Program-made: the position numbers and the translations under genes | Assembly: GCA_035380045.1 (NCBI GenBank) | Contig: DAOSWM010000079.1 | Location: 1-11,411, forward strand | Direction: 5' to 3' | DNA from: DAOSWM01 sp035380045 | GTDB lineage: Bacteria; Bacteroidota; Bacteroidia; Bacteroidales; Tenuifilaceae | DNA: 11,411 bases | The notes under the pieces: generated by a model | Database searches by the model: none | The model's input: the letters and a program-made list of their open reading frames with translations, nothing else | What the model was told of the DNA's origin: nothing | In this document: in pieces, positions 1 to 6,223 of the stretch | How the letters are laid out: each line of letters opens with the position of its first letter | Numbering within the stretch: the stretch's first letter is position 1

Positions 1-1398
1 CTAGTTAACTTTTGGCATTTGTGCACCAAACTCGGAAACAGCACCAAAAAGATTTAAACTTTCTTTCCATGGGTAGCGGTTAGCGAAGAATGAAATGGTT
101 GCTTTTCCGCTAGCCTGCTGTGGTAATCCAAGAATCGAACGAACCTGATTCCAATCGGTGTTAGGATCGTACTCCATTGAAACCTCTGCAGCCATATTTA
201 TAAACTCTGCAGTGTAAGCTTTGTTGAGCGGGAGCACCTGAGTCATTCGCTTGTTGCCTTCTAAACTTGATACAAAATCCACATCCTCAAACTCTTCAAC
301 CGAAATGAAAACACGATTGTTAGCAATGCTTGTGTGAATATCGTTCTTACGGTTATTCATAAACAGGTTGTAATCGAGCTTCAACGATGGATCTTTGGTA
401 TCGAGGTAACGGATTGCAGCATCGGAAGCGTACGAGAAAATATTGTGATGTACATTGTAATCGGCCTTCTGCTTCATCCAAATTGCGTTTCCTAGGTTGT
501 CGTTCAGGAATGTTGTTCCGTAGGTGAACGCAAAGGTGTTATTTGAAATTTCAATTTCATGGCGATCGCCGGGACCGGTTAGCACACTGGCATCGATTCC
601 GGTATGCGCACAGTTCACAAACACGTTGTTATCAATGTGAATTCTACCTGGCATGCTCATCCTCTGTGCAACAGAAACACCACAGTAGCTGATGTTTGCG
701 AAAGTACAATTGCGAACAGTTACATTATTCCCTACAATACGAATTGCAGCGCGTTGCTCAGTTCCTCCGGTGTTAGTTAGCGTGAGGTAGCCAGTTTCAA
801 TACCCTCGGGAACTTTATCGTTGTAGTTGTTCTGTTCACCCATGTCAACCATAATTCCATCAATAACAACATCGTGGGTTTCGTAAATGTAAATTAGCAT
901 CTGCTTTCCCGAAGCTGCTTTGGGCTTGGTTCTGATAATGGTTGGAGTTTCCACTGGGTTACGCTTGCTAAAATCAGCATTATAACTACCGTATATCTCC
1001 ATAGGCTTTTTAATCTCAAAGAAACCAACGTTAAATGTTCCTGAGTAAACGCCTTCTGCAATGTAAATTTTATCGTAATCCTCTGCCATGCTAATGGCTT
1101 TATCGATATTCTTTAGCGGGGCATCCTTGCTGGTTCCTGCATTCTTATTACTACCTGTAGGAGAAACATAAATAGTTTTTCCTTCTGGCTTCACTTCTGG
1201 CTGAGTAGCAGCCTGACTATTAGTTTGCTGATTTGAATTTGCATTCTGTGAAGGCTTCTCCTCCTCTTTACTAGGGATATTTTTCTCTACCTTCTTCTTC
1301 ATATCCTTTAATTTACCTAACTGTGCGTTTGAAATCATTGGGGTTCCAAATACGAACATTGCGCTTACAATAAGCATCGAAAAGATTTTTGTTTTCAT
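1..1398 (-). CDS. Secreted right-handed parallel beta-helix protein, DUF1565-like
   Basis: This 465-residue protein has a Sec signal peptide (residues 1-25, hydrophobic core then SNA before Q26), so it is exported; with no lipobox cysteine it is probably periplasmic or released. A Q/N/K/E-rich linker (about 35-72) leads to a DUF1565-like start: a YVSPTGSNKNAG strand, APLKNIDKAIS helix, then IYIAEGVYSG (about 76-118). Beta-helix rungs follow to about residue 345, with repeated asparagine turns (NNVTVRNCTF, IDNNVFVNC, ISNNTF, HHNIFSY). The family includes polysaccharide lyases and glycan-binding proteins, but I see no catalytic signature, so the substrate is unknown. The C-terminus does not resemble a type IX secretion sorting domain. 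I chose the ATG at 1398; an in-frame TTG at 1449 would lie upstream of the likely promoter and extend before the signal peptide. Control by the neighbouring hybrid regulator is inferred from the repeat upstream. Confidence 0.85.
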   Translation of the reverse strand: MKTKIFSMLIVSAMFVFGTPMISNAQLGKLKDMKKKVEKNIPSKEEEKPSQNANSNQQTNSQAATQPEVKPEGKTIYVSPTGSNKNAGTSKDAPLKNIDKAISMAEDYDKIYIAEGVYSGTFNVGFFEIKKPMEIYGSYNADFSKRNPVETPTIIRTKPKAASGKQMLIYIYETHDVVIDGIMVDMGEQNNYNDKVPEGIETGYLTLTNTGGTEQRAAIRIVGNNVTVRNCTFANISYCGVSVAQRMSMPGRIHIDNNVFVNCAHTGIDASVLTGPGDRHEIEISNNTFAFTYGTTFLNDNLGNAIWMKQKADYNVHHNIFSYASDAAIRYLDTKDPSLKLDYNLFMNNRKNDIHTSIANNRVFISVEEFEDVDFVSSLEGNKRMTQVLPLNKAYTAEFINMAAEVSMEYDPNTDWNQVRSILGLPQQASGKATISFFANRYPWKESLNLFGAVSEFGAQMPKVN

Positions 1399-1434
1399 GA
1401 CTTTAAAATTTAAGTTTAGGTTTGCGATTTGATG

Positions 1435-1442
1435 CAAAGATG
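1435..1442 (-). promoter_or_regulatory. Predicted -7 promoter element of the beta-helix gene
   Basis: Read on the minus strand this is CATCTTTG, seven of eight positions of the Bacteroidota -7 consensus TAnnTTTG. It shares the ten bases ATCTTTGCAT with the thrS promoter. Transcription would begin around 1430, giving a leader of about 30 nt before the ATG at 1398. No TTG stands at the -33 position; the proximal copy of a direct repeat ends there instead, which suggests dependence on an activator. Confidence 0.6.
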
Positions 1443-1461
1443 AGGGCAATTATCCGTAGGC

Positions 1462-1497
1462 TTTAGCACTTATGTTTCCGTTTTTAGCACTTATGTT
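1462..1497 (-). promoter_or_regulatory. 15-bp direct repeat with 21-bp period, candidate activator operator
   Basis: The minus-strand word AACATAAGTGCTAAA occurs twice without mismatch, at 1497-1483 and 1476-1462, separated by 6 bp. The 21-bp period places both copies on the same DNA face, and the proximal copy ends 19 bp before the -7 element, where the -33 element would lie. AraC-family activators, such as AraC at araI1-I2, bind direct half-sites with this period next to the promoter. The adjacent hybrid regulator has an AraC output domain and is the obvious candidate binder. The repeat is directly visible; its binder is inferred. Confidence 0.6.
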
Positions 1498-1523
1498 CAC
1501 CACGAGTCAAGATACTATACATC

Positions 1524-1540
1524 TGAACCTTACAGGTTCA
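1524..1540. repeat. Perfect 7-bp inverted repeat with 3-bp centre
   Basis: TGAACCT and AGGTTCA flank TAC. The palindrome lies 70 bp past the regulator's stop codon and about 125 bp upstream of the beta-helix start. As RNA it would be a tight hairpin, but no U-tract follows it on the minus strand, so it is not a canonical intrinsic terminator. It could be a weak transcript end for the regulator or a binding site for a dimeric protein. The rest of the 211-bp gap shows only the promoter and direct repeat described separately. Confidence 0.4.
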
Positions 1541-1609
1541 AAAACGAGACATTCTGAATAAAAGAGGTTGGATTACTTCAAAGGAAAATCTGATGAATAA
1601 CCCGTTTAG

Positions 1610-4600
1610 CTATTCCATCATCTCAGAGGGGGCAACTCCAATGTACTTTTTGAAAACTTTCGTGAAGTACGATAGGTTGTTGAAGCCAACATCGTAGGCA
1701 ACCTCGGATATGTTTCCTGCCTTCTGCTTGATAAGCTGCGCTGCACGTTTAACACGAATAGTATTTATAAACTCGGTTGCCGATTGTTCCACCAACGATT
1801 TGAGCTTCTTATGAAGAGTAGCCCTGCTAACACCAGCCAAATCGCAGAGCGTTTCAACCGAAAAATCCGGGTCGGCCATATTCTCCTCAACCACCTTAAG
1901 AATTCTTGAAACAAACTGCTCATCAACGCTGTTGGTTGTAATTTCTGAGGGGTTGACTTCTATGGAACGAATATATTTCTCGCGTAACTTTTGTCTAATC
2001 CGTAAAAGATTCTGAATCCTCACGCTTAACTCCTTAATACTAAATGGTTTTGTTAAGTAATCGTCGGCTTCAGTTTCGAGACCCTCAATTCGATTCTCCT
2101 CTGATGCTTTTGCTGTTAGAATGATTATAGGAATATGGCTTGTTTCGTTGCTGTTTTTGAGCGTTTTCGTTAGTTCTATGCCACTAACTTCGGGCATCAT
2201 CACATCGGTAACAACTAAATCGGGCATGTTGCTAAAGGCTAGGTCAATTCCCTTTTTCCCATTTTCGGCTTCCAGCACCCTAAAGTTTTCACACAGATTT
2301 TCTGCAATAAATTTTCTTAGCTCTTCGTGATCCTCAACAATCAGGATGGTTTTTTGTGCTTGTTTCGACTTTTCATCCAAGGTAGATTCCGAATCAATGC
2401 GAGCAATTTCTGGGGGAAGTTCAATACTTTTACTTTCAACTTCAAACGGTTCAAGAATTTCATACTCATCGTCGGTAAAAGCTTCTTTCGAGCATGGTAA
2501 TTCAACGTAAAATGTAGTACCCTCACCAAGTTCAGAGGTAACATTAATGTTTCCCCTGTACACTTTCACAAGTTCATTGATAAAAGCCAAACCAATGCCC
2601 GAACCAATTTTATCGGTACTATCAGCCATGTAAAACCTGTCGAAAATGAAGGGCAACTTCTCTTTTTCTATACCTTTACCAGTATCTGCAACAACAATGC
2701 GTATGTAACTCAACGTTAGCGACTTTTCAAGTGAAACCTTTACGCTTCCCTGCGATGTGTTTTTTATCGCATTCGAAAGCAAATTGTAAAGTATACGCTC
2801 TAGCTTTTCTTTATCGAAATACCCATGATAGGTTTCAAATTCAGATGAAAACTGAAGTTTCACCCCCTTGCTAGCTGCTTGCGAATCGAATACATTGGTT
2901 ATAAAGAATAACTCTTTTACTATATCGCCCTCAGTGAGCTTCATCTTAACCATCCCCTTTTCAATCCTCGAAATATCGAGGAGCTGGTTAATTAAACCCA
3001 AAAGGTTCTTGGCGTTATGTTGAACTAACTTCAACGACGATTTAACTTTTGAATCGTTTGTTTGTGCCAGAAGCTGCTCGGTGGGTCCAAGAATAAGGGT
3101 AAGTGGCGTTCGAAACTCATGAGAAATATTGGTGAAGAAACGAGACTTTATCTCATCAAGCTGTCTAAGCTTGATTGCCTGTTCTTCGAGCAGTTTCTTT
3201 TGGGTATTTATCTTTTCATTGCTTGCGTTAAGCTCTGCATTTGCCTGTTGTAAACTAATATTTTGCGCTTTAATTTCCTCTTTATTTTGCTCTAAAGCAG
3301 TGTTTTTAAGTTCAATTTCGGTTTTTTGTTCCGTTATTGTTTGAATGTCCTTTTTCTTCTGCTTATAGTTTCTAAAAATCACAATTGCAAGCATCAACAT
3401 TAAGCCAAAACTTATTACAAAAGTTAGGGTAAGGTATCGTTGTCTTTGGTACTTAACACGTTGTTCTGCCTCTCTTTTTTCCTGTTCAACCTTTGCTTTT
3501 TCGTACTTGTACTCGTACTCAAGCCCTATCAACCTTCTTGTGTTTGCATCGTTAATTATACTATCGCTCATTTCCTTATAAACAAGCTGGAAATCATACG
3601 CTTCTTTGTATAAGCCTAAAGCGGCACTACTTGTTGAAAGTATTTTCGAACTTCTTTGTATCAGCTCAATTTCGCCTATCTCATTGCCTACTACGTAGGC
3701 TTTTTTGCTATTTTCATAAGCTTCCCGATATTTATGCTGATGCATGCTTATTTGACTAAGCCCCCAGTAGCTCCAACCCTCAACCGATTTAATACCTATC
3801 TCTATACTCAGTGTCAATCCCTTGGTATAATGCTCCCATGCTCGATCATACTCCTTCTGCTTTGTAAAAATTTCTCCAATATTTATATAGCTAATGGCGT
3901 AGCCAGTTTTATCTTCAATTTCCTTCTGAATAACCAGTGAACGCTCGAAGTAATCCAACGCTTTAAGGTAATCGTTCTGATAAAAGTAAACGATTCCAAT
4001 ATTATTATAGCAAGTTACAATACCAGTCTTATTGCCTTTTTCCTCTGCTATTTCAAGAGATTTATGGTAAAATTCAAGAGCTTTGGGGTAGTTGTTTTGG
4101 TAGTAGTAAACATTTCCTATGTTGTTGTATATTGTCGATAATCCTGTCCTATCACCAACTTCTTCCTTAATAATTAATGCTTTCTGCGAATACTCCAGGG
4201 CTCTTGCATAGTCGCCCTGAATGCGGAAAACCATACCAAAGCAATTATAGATGTTGGCCATACCTGCTAAATCGCCAATTCTTCCTTTTATTTCATTCGA
4301 TTTCTGATAGTAATGCAATGCTTTTGAGAAGTCGGATTTTTCACGGTAAACATTCCCGATATAATAGAAACATTCCGACTTTCCATGCTCATCAAGTGTG
4401 CTTTCAGCTATGGATAAGGCTTTTTCATGAATTTCTAATGCTTTTTGGTAATCTGATACAAGCCAGTAGAATAAGCCAATTAAATTCAAACTTTTTACTT
4501 TCCCCTTACTGAAACCAATAACGTCAGAAAGCGAATCGGCCTGGGTAGCATAATGTAAAAGCCTCTCATTTTGAATTGCGCTGAAATTCTCGGCTATATC

Positions 4601-4768
4601 ATTTAAAAGGTTCACCCTTAGTGTATCCTGGATAACATGCTTTTGGAGTAACGCGGAAAGACTATCTATAGTTTGATTTTGTGCAGAAACGTAACTACTA
4701 ATAAAGAAGAGTAACGGAAATAAAAGTAAAATGATTCGCTTAAATAATTTTATTATTAACACTATCAT
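1610..4768 (-). CDS. Hybrid two-component regulator: TPR sensor, histidine kinase, receiver, AraC output
   Basis: This 1052-residue inner-membrane protein joins sensor kinase and transcription factor in one chain. In order: signal peptide or first membrane segment (about 5-29, ending VSA before Q30); a sensor of about eight TPRs (55-400), several in an exact 40-residue register marked by NNIGNVYYYQ-like helices; membrane segment (about 446-467); coiled coil (470-540); HisKA with phospho-acceptor His550 in SHEFRTP; HATPase with N-box NLLSNAIKNT, DTGKGI and GSGIGLA; receiver (807-918) with acidic pair Glu812/Asp813, phospho-acceptor Asp855, Thr885 and Lys907; and an AraC DNA-binding domain (945-1052) ending in a canonical second helix-turn-helix. 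All key residues are present. The signal-peptide/TM layout puts the TPRs in the periplasm. The ATG at 4768 was preferred over a TTG two codons upstream. The signal is unknown; the likely target is the downstream beta-helix gene. Confidence 0.93.
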   Translation of the reverse strand: MIVLIIKLFKRIILLLFPLLFFISSYVSAQNQTIDSLSALLQKHVIQDTLRVNLLNDIAENFSAIQNERLLHYATQADSLSDVIGFSKGKVKSLNLIGLFYWLVSDYQKALEIHEKALSIAESTLDEHGKSECFYYIGNVYREKSDFSKALHYYQKSNEIKGRIGDLAGMANIYNCFGMVFRIQGDYARALEYSQKALIIKEEVGDRTGLSTIYNNIGNVYYYQNNYPKALEFYHKSLEIAEEKGNKTGIVTCYNNIGIVYFYQNDYLKALDYFERSLVIQKEIEDKTGYAISYINIGEIFTKQKEYDRAWEHYTKGLTLSIEIGIKSVEGWSYWGLSQISMHQHKYREAYENSKKAYVVGNEIGEIELIQRSSKILSTSSAALGLYKEAYDFQLVYKEMSDSIINDANTRRLIGLEYEYKYEKAKVEQEKREAEQRVKYQRQRYLTLTFVISFGLMLMLAIVIFRNYKQKKKDIQTITEQKTEIELKNTALEQNKEEIKAQNISLQQANAELNASNEKINTQKKLLEEQAIKLRQLDEIKSRFFTNISHEFRTPLTLILGPTEQLLAQTNDSKVKSSLKLVQHNAKNLLGLINQLLDISRIEKGMVKMKLTEGDIVKELFFITNVFDSQAASKGVKLQFSSEFETYHGYFDKEKLERILYNLLSNAIKNTSQGSVKVSLEKSLTLSYIRIVVADTGKGIEKEKLPFIFDRFYMADSTDKIGSGIGLAFINELVKVYRGNINVTSELGEGTTFYVELPCSKEAFTDDEYEILEPFEVESKSIELPPEIARIDSESTLDEKSKQAQKTILIVEDHEELRKFIAENLCENFRVLEAENGKKGIDLAFSNMPDLVVTDVMMPEVSGIELTKTLKNSNETSHIPIIILTAKASEENRIEGLETEADDYLTKPFSIKELSVRIQNLLRIRQKLREKYIRSIEVNPSEITTNSVDEQFVSRILKVVEENMADPDFSVETLCDLAGVSRATLHKKLKSLVEQSATEFINTIRVKRAAQLIKQKAGNISEVAYDVGFNNLSYFTKVFKKYIGVAPSEMME

Positions 4769-4920
4769 TTTCAATACGAATTTGCGTGTATACTTCTGTC
4801 TAAATATCTTAAAAATTTGTTAACAATACTAATAATCCTAACTATTTCAGGAAATATTTTAAAAACTAATCCAACCTATTCAAAAAAGTTAATTTTTGAT
4901 TACCCCATATCATTTCATTA

Positions 4921-4951
4921 AAATAAAAAAAAGGGAGGCAAAACCTCCCTT
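4921..4951 (-). terminator. Intrinsic terminator of the thrS-infC-rpmI-rplT operon
   Basis: On the minus strand AAGGGAGG (4951-4944) pairs perfectly with CCTCCCTT (4938-4931) across a five-base TTTTG loop. A T-rich tract, TTTTTTATTT, follows at 4930-4921. It begins 22 bp after the rplT stop codon, so it should end the ribosomal operon transcript and insulate the regulator gene downstream. The remainder of the gap, 4769-4920, is AT-rich; I found no convincing promoter for the regulator there, only a weak TAGTATTG at 4831-4824. Confidence 0.9.
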
Positions 4952-4972
4952 CCTATATCAAGTAATACAAAT

Positions 4973-5317
4973 CTATTTTACTGAATCAACTATTGACTTG
5001 AAAGCCTCAGGATGATTCATGGCCAAATCGGCCAATACTTTGCGGTTGAGCGCAACGCCTTTGGCGTTAACTTTGCCCATAAACTCTGAGTAGGACATTC
5101 CGTAAGGACGAACTGCAGCGTTAATACGCTGAATCCATAGCGAACGGAATTCGCCTTTCTTCTTCTTGCGGTCGCGGTATGCGTAGGTTAACCCCTTTTC
5201 AAGGGTATTTTTTGCTACCGTGTAAACATTTCTACGCGCAAGGAAATTTCCTTTTGTTTGCTTCAGGATTTTTTTTCTGCGTGCCCTTGAAGCAACTGCA
5301 TTCACTGAACGTGGCAT
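4973..5317 (-). CDS. rplT: 50S ribosomal protein bL20
   Basis: This 114-residue basic protein matches bL20 along its whole length. It binds 23S rRNA early in 50S assembly. The N-terminus MPRSVNAVASRARRKKILKQ is the long basic extension that reaches into the rRNA, followed by the helical segments YRDRKKKKGEFRSLWIQRINAAVR and the globular part with GVALNRKVLADLA. Length is normal for the family. It is the last gene of the operon, with an intrinsic terminator directly downstream. The start ATG is preceded by an A-rich stretch and no Shine-Dalgarno. In other bacteria bL20 represses its own operon by binding leader RNA; the hairpin in the spacer upstream of this gene is a possible site but that is inference. 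Confidence 0.98.
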   Translation of the reverse strand: MPRSVNAVASRARRKKILKQTKGNFLARRNVYTVAKNTLEKGLTYAYRDRKKKKGEFRSLWIQRINAAVRPYGMSYSEFMGKVNAKGVALNRKVLADLAMNHPEAFKSIVDSVK

Positions 5318-5339
5318 AAATTTTTTGTTTTTCGAATGG

Positions 5340-5373
5340 TTAGCGTTTCGTCCTCACGAACACTTTCAGCTAA
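5340..5373 (-). promoter_or_regulatory. RNA hairpin in the rpmI-rplT spacer, candidate regulatory structure
   Basis: The 108-bp spacer between rpmI and rplT is long for this operon (other gaps are 18 and 24 bp). On the minus strand AGTGTTCGT (5364-5356) pairs with ACGAAACGCT (5351-5342) around a GAGG loop, with one bulged A and one G-U pair. An alternative outer stem joins TTAGC (5373-5369) with GCTAA (5344-5340). The hairpin lies about 25 nt before the rplT start. It could be an autoregulatory site for bL20 or a processing site; the sequence does not say which. The rest of the spacer is AT-rich without a recognisable promoter. Confidence 0.4.
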
Positions 5374-5425
5374 TTCACTCTTGGTTAATAAATCAAATAA
5401 CTTCAACAAGTAAACGGATTCAAAA

Positions 5426-5623
5426 CTACTTCAGACCCAACAGTTGTTTAATGTTGTTTGTGTCTGCTTTGCTTACCAAACCTGCATGAGTTAAGTTCCT
5501 CTTCTGCTTGGTTGTTTTTTTGGTAAGAATGTGGCTCTTGTAGGCATGCTTCCGCTTAATCTTCCCTGATCCGGTTAAAACGAAACGTTTTTTTGCGCCG
5601 GAATTAGTTTTTACTTTTGGCAT
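5426..5623 (-). CDS. rpmI: 50S ribosomal protein bL35
   Basis: This 65-residue, strongly basic protein is a full-length bL35, a small component of the large ribosomal subunit. The family N-terminus MPKVKTNSGAKKRF is followed by the GSGKIKRKHAYKSHILTKKTTKQKRNL core and a C-terminal helix ending LLGLK. It lies 24 bp downstream of infC, in the conserved order infC-rpmI-rplT. The start codon is preceded by an AT-rich run with no Shine-Dalgarno, which is normal in this phylum. Confidence 0.98.
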   Translation of the reverse strand: MPKVKTNSGAKKRFVLTGSGKIKRKHAYKSHILTKKTTKQKRNLTHAGLVSKADTNNIKQLLGLK

Positions 5624-5647
5624 TATGCGTATATATTTGGTTAAAAA

Positions 5648-6205
5648 TTAGTTCTTCTTCTTTACTGTTTTGGGTGCCAGAAACATAATCATCCTTTTTC
5701 CTTCGAGTTTTGGCAGCTGTTCAACTTTCCCAACCTCCTCAAGATCCTGAGCAAAACGAAGCAGTAAAATCTCGCCTTTCTCTTTAAACAGAATCGTTCT
5801 TCCTTTGAAAAACACGAAGGCTTTCACTTTGGCTCCATCAGCCAGGAACTTTTCTGCGTGTTTGAGTTTAAAGTTGTAGTCGTGCTCGTCGGTATTAGGT
5901 CCGAACCTAATTTCCTTTACAACAACTTTTTGTGCGTTAGCACGAATCTCTTTCTGTTTCTTTTTCTGTTGATACAGGAACTTTTGGTAATCGATAACCC
6001 GGCAAACCGGGGGATCGGCCTTATCAGAGATAAGAACCAAATCGAGTTCTAATTCATCGGCAAGTTTTCGGGCTTCCTCTATAGACATTACGCCCGCATT
6101 ATCTAAATTATCGCCAACTACACGAACTACCCTTACACGAATTTGTTCGTTTATAAGGTATTTGCTGTCCTGTTCGTTTCTTTTACGTAACACCGGTGAT
6201 GCGAT
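5648..6205 (-). CDS. infC: Translation initiation factor IF-3, non-canonical AUC start
   Basis: IF-3 binds the 30S subunit, prevents premature 50S joining and rejects wrong start codons. The 185-residue product has the N-domain (about 17-85, with YLINEQIRVRVVRVVGDN and PPVCRVIDYQKFLYQ), a lysine-rich linker (KKKQKE), and the C-domain (about 95-178, with IRFGPNTDEHDYNFKLKHAEKFL and EGKRMIMFLAP). No ATG fits the N-terminus. A GTG at 6193 is in frame but 20 nt from the only Shine-Dalgarno. ATC at 6205-6203 lies 8 nt after AAGGAGG and gives the N-terminus MASPVLRKRNEQ, so I place the start there. E. coli infC starts with AUU, and IF-3 represses its own translation through it; the same control is inferred here. 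The thrS stop codon is 18 bp upstream and in the same frame. Confidence 0.9.
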   Translation of the reverse strand: MASPVLRKRNEQDSKYLINEQIRVRVVRVVGDNLDNAGVMSIEEARKLADELELDLVLISDKADPPVCRVIDYQKFLYQQKKKQKEIRANAQKVVVKEIRFGPNTDEHDYNFKLKHAEKFLADGAKVKAFVFFKGRTILFKEKGEILLLRFAQDLEEVGKVEQLPKLEGKRMIMFLAPKTVKKKN

Positions 6206-6212
6206 GCTGGTA

Positions 6213-6220
6213 CCCTCCTT
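6213..6220 (-). promoter_or_regulatory. Strong Shine-Dalgarno of infC
   Basis: The minus strand reads AAGGAGGG, complementary to the 3' end of 16S rRNA over at least seven bases, in the 18-bp gap after the thrS stop codon. Spacing to the ATC at 6205 is 8 nt from AAGGAGG, which is near-optimal, and 20 nt to the GTG at 6193, which is not. Every other start in the window lacks such a motif, so this site both decides the infC start and stands out for the phylum. Confidence 0.85.
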
Positions 6221-6223
6221 TAT

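Noticed and set aside
1..230. A type IX secretion C-terminal sorting domain on the beta-helix protein.
   Set aside because: The last 70 residues lack the compact beta-strand pattern and glycine/lysine ending typical of that domain.
3656..4512. Plus-strand open frames of 94 and 111 codons opposite the TPR region.
   Set aside because: They are antisense to an intact, domain-rich gene and arise from its codon pattern; no promoter or family match supports them.
5340..5373. The minus-strand segment with GTGAGGACGAAAC resembles the stem II and GAAAC of a hammerhead ribozyme.
   Set aside because: The essential CUGAUGA core is replaced by CUGAAAG and no cleavage site in a proper third stem is present, so the match is limited to a stem-loop and a GAAA.
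5648..6193. GTG at 6193 as the infC start.
   Set aside because: It is 20 nt from the only ribosome-binding motif, while ATC at 6205 has correct spacing and rare start codons are known for infC.
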